Shown here: positions 1 through 8,075 of the stretch, piece by piece | How the letters are laid out: every line of letters begins with the position of its first letter | How positions within the stretch are numbered: position 1 is the first letter of the stretch | NCBI GenBank assembly: GCA_038900335.1 | Contig: JBBMRB010000002.1 | Coordinates: 124,001-188,000, forward strand | DNA length: 64,000 nt | Direction of reading: 5' to 3' | Source of the DNA: Rs1 sp038900335 | GTDB taxonomy: Bacteria > Pseudomonadota > Gammaproteobacteria > Pseudomonadales > Balneatricaceae | The notes under the pieces: generated by a model | The model's database searches: none | Seen by the model: the letters and a program-made list of their open reading frames with translations, nothing else | What the model was told of the DNA's origin: nothing | Translations under genes and position numbers: made by a program

Positions 1-565
1 TACTCGAATGACTAATCCAAGTTAATAAAATAATCAGCAATAAGGCAAAGATTCGCTCATCTTCTAAGGCATGAAATAACTCTTGTAAGATGGTCGCTTC
101 ACGCAGCGGTATGGTTGAAGAGCCTATTAGCTTTAACGACAGTAACATTAAGCCCAGGCCAATGAGCGACATACCTATATGCTTAAACGCCTCGGTACTA
201 CCCCTTCGATGAGTAATAATACCTACAAGTATTAATGCCGGTGACAACCAGCTCAAATCAAAAGAAAGTACTTGTGCTACCAGCGTTGTGCCAATATCAG
301 CACCTAGCATTACAGCCAGTGCTGGAGCACCTGCTATTAAGTTTCTGCTGGCAAACGAGGATATTAATAACGCTGTGGCGGTACTACTTTGTAATATAGA
401 AGTGATGCCGACACCCACAGTAAAAGCCGACGTTTTATTACGGGTAAAACGGCTAATAAAGCGTTTTAGATTGTGATCAAATGCTCCAATAACTCCTTGT
501 TTAACAATCTCCATACCAAATAGTAATAATGATACAGCACCAAGAATGTTGATCAAGGTATGCAT
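1..565 (-). CDS. Na+/phosphate symporter, NptA/PhoU-less type (3' part missing)
   Basis: The reading frame is open from an ATG at 565 to the window edge, giving the first 188 residues of a protein that continues to the left. The start has a strong GGAG ribosome-binding site seven bases upstream. The protein begins with a hydrophobic segment (MHTLINILGAVSLLLFGMEI) and contains the QSSTA signature typical of one inverted repeat of the Na/Pi-cotransporter II family, followed by further membrane segments. Members of this family couple sodium entry to phosphate movement across the inner membrane. The second QSS repeat and any PhoU-like tail lie outside the window, so full length and subtype cannot be judged. 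It is transcribed on its own after a 204-base gap. Confidence 0.85.
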   Translation of the reverse strand, partial: MHTLINILGAVSLLLFGMEIVKQGVIGAFDHNLKRFISRFTRNKTSAFTVGVGITSILQSSTATALLISSFASRNLIAGAPALAVMLGADIGTTLVAQVLSFDLSWLSPALILVGIITHRRGSTEAFKHIGMSLIGLGLMLLSLKLIGSSTIPLREATILQELFHALEDERIFALLLIILLTWISHSS

Positions 566-769
566 TTTTTCTCCTTTTTTGTGTGCATTTTGCACTAATG
601 ATAACGGGTCTGCGTTATGAGTTATTTAAAAGCTATTGCAACCTATTAAAAAAATAGGCTTAGGATAGTAATCTATTACGGTTAGTTTTAATGCAATTAT
701 TTTTTATATTAGATATTTATATAACAGTTTGGACTAAAGTGTGACAAATATCGATGATAAGCCTATAAT

Positions 770-1729
770 TTAATGCATTAAGTTTTTAGGCGAGCCTTGG
801 GCATAAGCAATTACATTTTCAAACGCTATTTTAAAATACATCTCATAGCTATTTTGTTCAACATAACCGATATGCGGTAAAGCGAGCACATTGTCCAATG
901 CTATGAGCGGCTCATTACTAGTATTACCAGGCTCATTTTCATAGACATCAATTGCCGCCCTAATACTGCGACGCTTTGTCAGCTGTGCATAAAGCGCACC
1001 TGATTCAATTAATTCAGCACGACTGGTATTTACTATTAGGGCGTCATCTTTAAGTTGCTGCAAGTCTGCTGTTGTCACGCAGCCTTTAGTCACCGCATTT
1101 AAGCGCAGATGAAGCGATATTATATCCGCCTGCTGAAAAAACTCGGATTTTGACGAAGCTGCCCGAAAACCATCCTTAACTGCCGCTTGTCTTGACTCTT
1201 CACTACCCCAAACGATGACGTCCATTGCAAATGCTTGCGCATATTGAGCTATACGTTTACCTATTTTACCGTAGCCCCATATCGCCAATGTTAATCCGTT
1301 CAAGGTGCGCCCCAACCCAAGAGCGCCTGATTGTTGCCATTGCCCCTGCTGCAAAGCATGCGCATAAGCTGCAATATTGCGTGAAGCAGCCATGATCAAA
1401 GTCCAACATAGCTCAGCAGGTGCCACAGGGCTTCCTATCCCCTGGGCAATATCAACTGCGTATTTCTGGCACAGTATAGGGTCTATGTGATTACTAATTT
1501 TACCGGTTTGGCTAATCAGTTTTAACTGCGGCAATTGCGCTAATAGTGATTCTGTTATCACTGTTCTCTCACGAATCAAGACCAGCGCTTGTACATCTTG
1601 CAATTTTTCAACTAACGCTTGCTGCGTTAAACTTTCGTTTAATACAATAACATCATGCTCTGCTAATAGTGCAAAACAGGCTAAGTACCTAACACTGTCT
1701 TGATAATCATCTAGTATCGCTATTTTCAC
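770..1729 (-). CDS. D-2-hydroxyacid dehydrogenase family protein
   Basis: A 319-residue NAD(P)-dependent oxidoreductase of the phosphoglycerate dehydrogenase / 2-hydroxyacid dehydrogenase family. The nucleotide-binding glycine motif GYGKIG is at residues 152-157 between two halves of the substrate-binding domain. The catalytic trio expected for the family is visible: Arg237 in NTSR, Glu266 in ENEP and His286 in LPHIGY. There is no C-terminal ACT domain, so it is not the SerA type. The start is GTG with AGGAG upstream. The physiological substrate is unknown; relatives reduce or oxidise glyoxylate, hydroxypyruvate or phosphoglycerate. It is a single-gene unit with an inverted repeat about 70 bases upstream that could be an operator. 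Confidence 0.85.
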   Translation of the reverse strand: MKIAILDDYQDSVRYLACFALLAEHDVIVLNESLTQQALVEKLQDVQALVLIRERTVITESLLAQLPQLKLISQTGKISNHIDPILCQKYAVDIAQGIGSPVAPAELCWTLIMAASRNIAAYAHALQQGQWQQSGALGLGRTLNGLTLAIWGYGKIGKRIAQYAQAFAMDVIVWGSEESRQAAVKDGFRAASSKSEFFQQADIISLHLRLNAVTKGCVTTADLQQLKDDALIVNTSRAELIESGALYAQLTKRRSIRAAIDVYENEPGNTSNEPLIALDNVLALPHIGYVEQNSYEMYFKIAFENVIAYAQGSPKNLMH

Positions 1730-1993
1730 TGCACACTCCTGCCACTGTTATATTAATTGAATCGTCTCATTTGCCAATGATGTTATCTAACACTCTTACT
1801 TTGATCAGCTAAACCTGATCAATCATCATTAAATTAGATAGTAACAATGCCATATTTTCCACCGACAACCTAGAGGAAAAATAGCAATAAAAGCAGCTAT
1901 TTAACAAATGATAAGTGAGCTTACGATGAATACACGTGTTAAAAATAAAGGTACGATACAAGTATCAATAATTGAGTACTTTTTGTGATGTAA
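1730..1993. other. Intergenic region upstream of the dehydrogenase and the small Cys-rich ORF
   Basis: About 260 bases between divergent genes. It holds the palindrome at 1801-1822 listed separately and AT-rich promoter-like sequence; I see no other gene or RNA in it. Confidence 0.5.
1801..1822. promoter_or_regulatory. Palindromic operator candidate
   Basis: TTGATCAG and CTGATCAA form an exact 8-base inverted repeat separated by six bases. It sits 72 bases before the start of the dehydrogenase gene in the divergent intergenic region, where a repressor or activator dimer would bind. The half-site spacing does not match FNR (TTGAT-N4-ATCAA). The regulator is unknown. Confidence 0.4.
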
Positions 1994-2404
1994 AATAGAT
2001 TTAAAAAAACAATATATTTGATCATCTTAGTGCTCGGCCTCATGGTAGGCACAGCACTCAGCTGGGTTTACTTTTACACTCATCCTCAAGCAAGCTCTGA
2101 TAACCAACAGTTGTTGCAAAGCTTACTACAGTATGCAGACACTGCTATTACAAATGATAACTATGCCTGTGCAGGCAAACCTGTGAAAACAGTGGGCGCT
2201 ACTATTGCATCGTTACTGGAGTTGAACTCAACGAGCAAAATAAACTCGCTAAGTTATGGCTGTTTTAAACAGACTTGTACAGTCTCTGTTACTAGCTGCG
2301 CACCTTGGCAAACGAATGAGTGCTCTAGTAGGTTTTTGACATTCACTGTGGATGACAGTAATAACATACAACCCAACACATTTAGCTGCTTTGATCTGCC
2401 TTGA
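1994..2404 (+). CDS. Small Cys-rich membrane-anchored protein of unknown function, start uncertain
   Basis: The first usual start codon in frame is a TTG at 2018 (128 residues), but the open frame extends upstream to 1994 and encodes a basic stretch (NRFKKTIY) in front of a hydrophobic segment, as expected of a signal anchor. An ATG at 1988 lies in the same frame but is followed at once by TAA. No clear ribosome-binding site precedes either. The part after the membrane segment would be periplasmic and carries seven or so cysteines, several paired (C-x4-C, spaced C-x6-C), suggesting disulfides. I do not recognise the family. The gene ends ten bases from the 3' end of umuC on the opposite strand. 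It may be a real short gene with an unusual start or one recently disabled at codon two. Confidence 0.4.
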   Translation, partial: NRFKKTIYLIILVLGLMVGTALSWVYFYTHPQASSDNQQLLQSLLQYADTAITNDNYACAGKPVKTVGATIASLLELNSTSKINSLSYGCFKQTCTVSVTSCAPWQTNECSSRFLTFTVDDSNNIQPNTFSCFDLP

Positions 2405-2414
2405 GCAATCAATA

Positions 2415-3686
2415 CTAACAGCATTTTATTCTCGGCAAGTCTCGCCAACGTGTAGTGTATTGTGGCGATAAGAACTGGCGGCGCATATCAAATGCTGTTG
2501 TGTTGCCACGTCTGGCAATAAATACCGCATCAGTACCAAATTTATCGTTAACATTATCGATACATTGCATTAGCTCAAAACGACTATCTAGTGGGGTAAA
2601 TAAATCCTCTTGATAATGCGCTTGATCAATTAAATCGTACAAACCAACACCACAGCGATAAAAACGTACCCCTTGACGATAAATACGCTCAGCACTCGCG
2701 GTGCATGCAGCAACAATTGTACCACTATCATTGGTCGCGCTAGTAAAGGCATGCTGTATTGATTGGCGGTAATAGCCGTGCTCGTCATGAGCCGAACTGG
2801 CAGCAAATACTGACAAATAGCGCGCTAAACTGTGTTGTTTACGTAATTTTTTTGCGGCTATTTGCGCATGAAAAGCAAGGGCTTGCAAAAGCTCTGCCTT
2901 GTTGTCGATACGCTGACCAAAACTGCGCGTGCTGTATATTTCTTGCTTTGGCGGGCGGATATCATCCCAACTGAACCTCACAGTGCCATTTAACTCGTCG
3001 ACTGTGCGCTCAAGCAATACCGAGAACGTCTTGCCGACCCATGCTGCATTAAGATTGGCAAGTTGCCAAGCGGTTATTACACCGTGTTGATTTAGCTTGG
3101 TAGCTGTTCGCCTGCCAACGCCCCAGACATCAATCACCTTCATTTGTGATAACACACGATAGCGCATCTTATCTGAATCGATCACGGCCACACCAGCAAA
3201 GCCAGGCAGTTTCTTGGCAGCGTGGTTAGCAGCCTTAGCTAAGGTTGGCGTTTTACCTATACCAACGCCGATTGGCAAGCGAACGTTGCGCCACACTGCC
3301 TTGCGTATTGCTAAAGCGTGCTCGTTCCAGCCCTCTTTAGGTAAGTAGTTGTCAACTTTGTTATAACTTAAAAAGCATTCATCGATCGAGTAGACATGAA
3401 TATCAGGTGCAAATGTTGCACAGACATCCATCATTTTGTTACTTAAATCTGCATACAACTCATAATTACTAGAGCGAATAACAGCACCAATCGCTGCCAG
3501 TTGCTCTTTTACTTGATAATAAGGGGCAAACATTTTCACTATGCCCATTTTTTTAGCGACAGGACAGACAGCGCAAACACAACCATCATTGTTGGTAAGA
3601 ACAATTACCGGTTTCTTTCTTATCTTGGGGTCGAATACTTTTTCGCAGCTCGCATACATTGAGCTGACATCACAAAGAGCATACAT
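2415..3686 (-). CDS. umuC: DNA polymerase V catalytic subunit UmuC (Y-family)
   Basis: At 423 residues it has the length of E. coli UmuC. The N-terminus MYALCDVSSMYASCEKVF carries the first metal-binding aspartate, and YSIDECFL near residue 100 carries the catalytic Asp-Glu pair of Y-family polymerases. A helix-hairpin-helix region (VWGVGRRTATKL), the little-finger domain and a C-terminal DUF4113-type tail follow. The enzyme performs error-prone translesion synthesis past DNA damage together with the cleaved form of UmuD. It lies 71 bases downstream of umuD on the same strand, with AAGG before the ATG, so the pair is one LexA-controlled operon. Confidence 0.95.
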   Translation of the reverse strand: MYALCDVSSMYASCEKVFDPKIRKKPVIVLTNNDGCVCAVCPVAKKMGIVKMFAPYYQVKEQLAAIGAVIRSSNYELYADLSNKMMDVCATFAPDIHVYSIDECFLSYNKVDNYLPKEGWNEHALAIRKAVWRNVRLPIGVGIGKTPTLAKAANHAAKKLPGFAGVAVIDSDKMRYRVLSQMKVIDVWGVGRRTATKLNQHGVITAWQLANLNAAWVGKTFSVLLERTVDELNGTVRFSWDDIRPPKQEIYSTRSFGQRIDNKAELLQALAFHAQIAAKKLRKQHSLARYLSVFAASSAHDEHGYYRQSIQHAFTSATNDSGTIVAACTASAERIYRQGVRFYRCGVGLYDLIDQAHYQEDLFTPLDSRFELMQCIDNVNDKFGTDAVFIARRGNTTAFDMRRQFLSPQYTTRWRDLPRIKCC

Positions 3687-3757
3687 AATAAAACCTTCAC
3701 TGTTTTATTTTAAATAGAAGTATTACCAATCAATAGGGTGGCTTTAGGTCGCCAATA

Positions 3758-4162
3758 TCATAAATTTTTCATTAATGGACGATGCAAACGGATAGAGCGA
3801 ATGCAAACCCCCTCTATTTCAAATACATCATCAGGGCTTAAACAATAGGGCCGATAACCTGGTGTCGGTGATAACAAGCGTCTATTGTTCTTATCAACCA
3901 CTTTACAGATAAAATCCCCGTTCAAATTGGCTACTATGACATCGTTATTACGCACTGTTTCGGCTCTGGATATGATTAATAAATCGCCACTATAAATACC
4001 AACACCCGTCATCGATTCCCCTTCTGCATAACCGATATAGGTCGCCTCTGGATGATCTATTAATAATTGATCTAAATTCAACCCTAACTGTTGATACTGC
4101 GCGGCTGGACTTTCAAAACCGGTGATGCCTGCTTGTGCACGTAAAGGAATAAATTTTAACAT
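3758..4162 (-). CDS. umuD: SOS mutagenesis protein UmuD (S24 self-cleaving peptidase)
   Basis: I start it at the ATG at 4162, preceded by GGTGGTGGT, giving 134 residues; a longer frame to 4243 reads through the LexA box and has no homologous N-terminus. The protein shows the expected cleavage site Ala11-Gly12, the nucleophile Ser50 in GESM and the general base Lys87. The 37-residue Ser-Lys spacing equals that of E. coli UmuD (Ser60/Lys97). RecA filaments trigger self-cleavage, and the UmuD' dimer activates UmuC. It has no LexA-like DNA-binding domain, so it is UmuD rather than a LexA paralogue. It is the first gene of umuDC. Confidence 0.95.
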   Translation of the reverse strand: MLKFIPLRAQAGITGFESPAAQYQQLGLNLDQLLIDHPEATYIGYAEGESMTGVGIYSGDLLIISRAETVRNNDVIVANLNGDFICKVVDKNNRRLLSPTPGYRPYCLSPDDVFEIEGVCIRSIRLHRPLMKNL

Positions 4163-4176
4163 ACCACCACCATTAA

Positions 4177-4192
4177 CTGTATTTATATACAG
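4177..4192 (-). promoter_or_regulatory. LexA (SOS) box of umuDC
   Basis: CTG-N10-CAG with an AT-only centre, CTGTATTTATATACAG, matches the gammaproteobacterial LexA consensus at every fixed position. It is 14 bases before the umuD start codon, so LexA bound here would block transcription. Confidence 0.9.
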
Positions 4193-4300
4193 TATATAGT
4201 GATCATCTGATGATAGACAAGTAATAACTAAAAACAGTATCAACTAAGCTCATACCAAAGCGCTGTGCTTGCTGATCTATCACTTAGCTGGTGTGTGTAT

Positions 4301-5296
4301 TTAAGTAAGTTTTTGATCGCTCGCTTTGTCAGATACTTGCTTTTTGTACTTGATTGGGCTCAGTTTAAAAAAGCGTTTAAACTCTCTTGAAAAAGCCGCT
4401 AGCGAGTTAAAGCCACAACGAATGGCGATTTCCTGCATATTGTGATCACTGCCTAATACTAGCCGCTTTGCAGATTGCAGGCGCAACCTTTTATAATAAG
4501 CTTGTGGGCTTGTTGCTAATTGTTTACGAAACAATGATTCCAGTGTTCGCTTTGATATTTTTAACCTGTGTGCAATGTCTTGGTTGCTTAATGGGTTGTC
4601 GATATATTCTTCCATTAATCTCACAGCTGCACTCATTCTAGGCTGCTCTTGCTGCCTGATACCTAGTGAAACTAAAGGCTGTGGTGTCTGCCCGTGTCGA
4701 TCGCCGTTATAGATAAAAACACTCGCTACTTCTAAGGCTAAAGTAGGTCCATATCGCGATTTAACTAAATGCATAAATAAATCAATTGTGGGCGCTGCTC
4801 CCCCTGTCGTAAAGTATTTGCCATCGATAATGTACCTATCAGGCCTTATATGTATCCCAGGGTAGGCATTGCGAAAATCCTCGAGATCTTCCCAGTGCGT
4901 CGTGGCATGTCTATTATGTAAAAAACCTGCCCTGGCAAGAATCCAGCTTCCCGATTCCACACCGCCAATATAGTCAAACTTTGTGGCCAACTTTTTAAAA
5001 CGTAATAAATTTTGCTGATCCATATATTTATGATGACTAAAAGCGGCAATACAAACGAGTAAATCACCACTTAAATCATCATTAAAACTAACATCTGGTT
5101 GAATGTGATAACCGCAACTGAGCTTAACTGGCGCACCATCTATGCTCGCTATTTTCCAGTGAAATAATTCTCCTCTGGATATTCGATTAGTCGCACGCAT
5201 AGTATCTAACATTGCTGCTAGTGACATTAGTGATGATTGTGGTAGCAATAAAATAACCACATTAAGTGATGCTACATTGGCTGAAAAAAGACTCAT
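4301..5296 (-). CDS. cdhR: GlxA/AraC-family regulator, CdhR-like (carnitine catabolism)
   Basis: A 331-residue protein with an N-terminal DJ-1/PfpI-like domain (about 10-200) lacking an obvious catalytic cysteine nucleophile elbow of a protease, and a C-terminal AraC-type double helix-turn-helix (about 225-320, with SNQDIAHRLKISKRTLESLF and the AIRCGFNSLAAFSREFKRFF second helix unit). This is the layout of GlxA-type activators such as GbdR, ArgR and CdhR of Pseudomonas. It is divergently transcribed from cdhC and the rest of a carnitine degradation set, the arrangement known for cdhR, so I infer that it senses carnitine or a derivative and activates the 5489-8996 genes. The 192-base divergent region should contain its site, but I could not pick one out. 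Confidence 0.8.
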   Translation of the reverse strand: MSLFSANVASLNVVILLLPQSSLMSLAAMLDTMRATNRISRGELFHWKIASIDGAPVKLSCGYHIQPDVSFNDDLSGDLLVCIAAFSHHKYMDQQNLLRFKKLATKFDYIGGVESGSWILARAGFLHNRHATTHWEDLEDFRNAYPGIHIRPDRYIIDGKYFTTGGAAPTIDLFMHLVKSRYGPTLALEVASVFIYNGDRHGQTPQPLVSLGIRQQEQPRMSAAVRLMEEYIDNPLSNQDIAHRLKISKRTLESLFRKQLATSPQAYYKRLRLQSAKRLVLGSDHNMQEIAIRCGFNSLAAFSREFKRFFKLSPIKYKKQVSDKASDQKLT

Positions 5297-5488
5297 GATG
5301 AGGACTCATTGATAGATATTGCGCTAATTATCAAAAAACTATGCGCTAAATGTAAATTAATAGCAATGGTTACATGCCATTATATCGCTATCGCTTTAAT
5401 ACACTATTATCAGTTGGCAGTGCTGGCAGAAGCTATAATTAATATGCCTCTAGTAATTGCTAACCTCTTATGACATCGGATACTTAAT

Positions 5489-6409
5489 ATGACATTACAA
5501 GTTAACAACAACCCATTTATTACTTGCGCAGTCACCGGCTCAGGTAGCTCACAAGATCGGTCTCCTCATGTACCGCGCTCTCCTAAGCAAATAGCCGAGA
5601 GCTGTATTGACGCGGCGAAAGCGGGTGCTGCAGTAGTGCATTGTCATGTTCGTGACCCTATTACTGGCGCGCCTAGTCGTGATATTGAATTGTATAGAGA
5701 GCTGACTGAGCGAGTCCGCGAATCAGAAGTTGATATGGTATTAAATTTAACTGCGGGTATGGGCGGTGATATCGTCTTTGGCAGCCCACAAGCACCGTTC
5801 CCTCTTAATGAGGCAGCAACTGATATGGTCGGCGCTGAGGAAAGGGTCGAACATATACGCCAGTGCCTACCGGAAATCGCGACGCTAGATTGCGGCACCA
5901 TGAACTTTGCTGAAGCAGATTACGTTATGACCAACACGCCAGGCATGCTGCGAGCGATGGGGAAAATGATGACAGATATGGGCGTCAGACCTGAAATAGA
6001 AGTATTTGACACCGGCCACTTATGGCTAGCAAAGCAACTGGTTAAAGAAGAGATCATTAAAGACCCTGTCATGGTGCAATTGTGTATGGGCATCCCATGG
6101 GGTGCGCCCGATGATTTGAATACACTAATGGCAATGGTTAATAACATTCCGCAATCATGGACATTCTCAGCGTTCTCTATCGGTCGTAACCAAATGCCTT
6201 ATACCATGGCCGCCGTACTTGCAGGCGGTAATATCCGTGTCGGCTTAGAAGATAATTTATGGCTAAGTAAAGGCCAGCTAGCAACCAATGCACAACTGGT
6301 AGAGAAAGCGGCAACGCTGGTTACTAATATGGGTGGCACCTTAATGACTCCCGCACAAGTACGTGAAAAAATGCAGCTTGTTAAAAGAGCGCCATTAGCA
6401 GCCCAGTAA
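5489..6409 (+). CDS. cdhC: 3-dehydrocarnitine cleavage enzyme (BKACE/DUF849 family)
   Basis: A 306-residue beta-keto acid cleavage enzyme. The Zn-binding HxH motif is seen as HCHVRDP (His51, His53), and the barrel end contains the GLEDN region with the family's typical active-site residues. BKACE enzymes condense a beta-keto acid with acetyl-CoA and release acetoacetate; the dehydrocarnitine member gives acetoacetate plus betainyl-CoA. The assignment of substrate rests on the neighbours: a carnitine dehydrogenase/thioesterase fusion immediately downstream and a CdhR-like regulator upstream. An ATG at 5470 opens only a five-codon frame, so the start at 5489 is preferred. Confidence 0.88.
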   Translation: MTLQVNNNPFITCAVTGSGSSQDRSPHVPRSPKQIAESCIDAAKAGAAVVHCHVRDPITGAPSRDIELYRELTERVRESEVDMVLNLTAGMGGDIVFGSPQAPFPLNEAATDMVGAEERVEHIRQCLPEIATLDCGTMNFAEADYVMTNTPGMLRAMGKMMTDMGVRPEIEVFDTGHLWLAKQLVKEEIIKDPVMVQLCMGIPWGAPDDLNTLMAMVNNIPQSWTFSAFSIGRNQMPYTMAAVLAGGNIRVGLEDNLWLSKGQLATNAQLVEKAATLVTNMGGTLMTPAQVREKMQLVKRAPLAAQ

Positions 6410-6441
6410 TAATTTAGGCGATAAGCTAAATGTAATAATGC

Positions 6442-6482
6442 GAGATACCGTTATCGCAAATCTACCATTTTAAAGGTATCTC
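6442..6482 (+). repeat. Inverted repeat between cdhC and cdhA
   Basis: GAGATACC (6442-6449) and GGTATCTC (6475-6482) are exact complements, followed by TTCTT. It could fold in the transcript between the two genes as a weak attenuator or mRNA-stability stem. Confidence 0.35.
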
Positions 6483-6514
6483 TTCTTAAATTGATTGTTA
6501 ATACGAGAATATAA

Positions 6515-8005
6515 ATGAATAAAATAGCGGCATGTATCGGCGGTGGTGTTATCGGTGGTGGTTGGGTTGCAAGGTTTCTATTGCACGGCTGGGATGTAAA
6601 AATATTTGACCCGGCAGCGGATGCTAAACGCAAAATAACTGAGGTGCTCGATAATGCTCGCAGCTCATTACCCGCACTGGCTGATGTCGCTATGCCTGAA
6701 GAAGGTCAGTTGATTTTCTGTGATTCACTAGAGCAAGCAGTGTGTGATGCACAGTGGATTCAAGAAAGCGTCCCTGAGCGTTTAACACTCAAGCATGATG
6801 TCTATCGTCAAATACAAAAATATTGTCAAAGCAATGCAATAATAGGCTCATCTACATCAGGTTTTAAGCCTAGTGAACTACAAGAAAACGCTATTAACCC
6901 TAAACAAATCATGGTTGCGCACCCATTTAACCCTGTTTATTTAGTGCCTTTAGTCGAATTAGTGCCAAGCGCTGCTAGCAGTAAAACAGACATTGATAAC
7001 GCTCAACAACTACTCAGCTCTATCGGCATGAAAGCATTGTTAGTGCGCAAAGAAATTGATGCTCATATTGCCGACAGGCTACTAGAGGCTGTGTGGCGTG
7101 AAGGCCTGTGGTTAATTAAAGATGATATCGCGACTACCGCAGAAATAGATGATGCAATTCGCTTTGGTTTTGGCTTGCGCTGGGCGCAAATGGGCTTATT
7201 TGAGACCTATCGTATTGCTGGCGGTGAAGCGGGAATGGCTCATTTTATTGCACAATTTGGCCCCGCGTTATCATGGCCTTGGACTAAATTGATGGATGTT
7301 CCTGAACTCACTGATGAGTTGATTCAAAAAATAGCACAGCAATCAGATGAACAATCGGGAATGCATACGATTCGCGAGCTGGAGAGAATACGCGATAAAA
7401 ATTTAGTCGGTATTATGCGCGTGCAAAAAGAGGCTAATTGGGGGGTTGGCGAGATGCTCTTAGAGCATGATCAATACCTTATTCAACAATTAGAGAAACA
7501 ACAGGCAAGCACGGTAGTTAATGAAGACTTTAGCCAAGCGCTGTCTATGTATCAAGGCAAAGTATTACCTGCATGGATTGACTATAACGGTCATATGAAT
7601 GAATCAAATTATTTACAGGTAATGAGCTTAGCTACCGATAACTTTATGTCTTTCATTGGCGCTGATGGTGATTATGTCAATAACGGCCAAAGCTACTTTA
7701 CGGTAGAGACTCATATTAGACATTTAGATGAAGTAAAACTCAACGAGCCTTTAGAAGTCACCACACTGTTAATGTCATATGATGCGAAGAAATTACATGT
7801 TTTTCATCGTTTATATCAGCCTAAAACAGGCGCGCTACTCGCCACAGGTGAGCATATGCTGCTGCACGTCGATTTAAACCTTGCTAAGAGCTGTCCGACT
7901 AGCCCTGCTATTGAAGAAAAACTAGCTAAGATCTATGATCACCACCAGCAATTAGATTTACCAGAAGGAGCCGGTAACGCCATTAAAAAAATACTGCCGC
8001 GCTAA
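6515..8005 (+). CDS. cdhA: L-carnitine dehydrogenase fused to betainyl-CoA thioesterase (CdhA-CdhB)
   Basis: At 496 residues this is a two-domain protein. Residues 1-315 are a 3-hydroxyacyl-CoA-dehydrogenase-like NAD-binding and C-terminal unit with the Rossmann loop GGGVIGGG near residue 8 and the HPFNPV motif of the family. Residues about 345-496 form a hotdog thioesterase domain (YNGHMNESNYLQ is the typical 4HBT signature). The first half oxidises L-carnitine to 3-dehydrocarnitine with NAD+; the second hydrolyses the betainyl-CoA made by CdhC to glycine betaine. In Pseudomonas these are separate genes (cdhA, cdhB), while fusions are known in other bacteria. The gene follows cdhC by 105 bases with GAGA before the ATG. 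Confidence 0.9.
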   Translation: MNKIAACIGGGVIGGGWVARFLLHGWDVKIFDPAADAKRKITEVLDNARSSLPALADVAMPEEGQLIFCDSLEQAVCDAQWIQESVPERLTLKHDVYRQIQKYCQSNAIIGSSTSGFKPSELQENAINPKQIMVAHPFNPVYLVPLVELVPSAASSKTDIDNAQQLLSSIGMKALLVRKEIDAHIADRLLEAVWREGLWLIKDDIATTAEIDDAIRFGFGLRWAQMGLFETYRIAGGEAGMAHFIAQFGPALSWPWTKLMDVPELTDELIQKIAQQSDEQSGMHTIRELERIRDKNLVGIMRVQKEANWGVGEMLLEHDQYLIQQLEKQQASTVVNEDFSQALSMYQGKVLPAWIDYNGHMNESNYLQVMSLATDNFMSFIGADGDYVNNGQSYFTVETHIRHLDEVKLNEPLEVTTLLMSYDAKKLHVFHRLYQPKTGALLATGEHMLLHVDLNLAKSCPTSPAIEEKLAKIYDHHQQLDLPEGAGNAIKKILPR

Positions 8006-8022
8006 CTTTGATAACATTAAAG

Positions 8023-8058
8023 AGCAGTGTAAAAAAACGCTGCTTGATTATTAATTTT
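8023..8058 (+). terminator. Possible intra-operon terminator/attenuator before the esterase gene
   Basis: AGCAGTGT (8023-8030) pairs with ACGCTGCT (8037-8044) with one G-U pair around a six-A loop, followed by a T-rich run ending TTTTT. It lies between the dehydrogenase and the esterase and may reduce read-through. Confidence 0.4.
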
Positions 8059-8075
8059 TCGCATCGGCAATAGAT

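Noticed and set aside
288..476. 62-residue ORF on the plus strand
   Set aside because: It lies opposite the Na+/Pi symporter frame, which has the QSSTA motif and a good start; the plus-strand frame is a shadow.
4163..4243. Longer N-terminus for UmuD
   Set aside because: The extension is translated from the LexA operator and promoter and has no counterpart in UmuD proteins.
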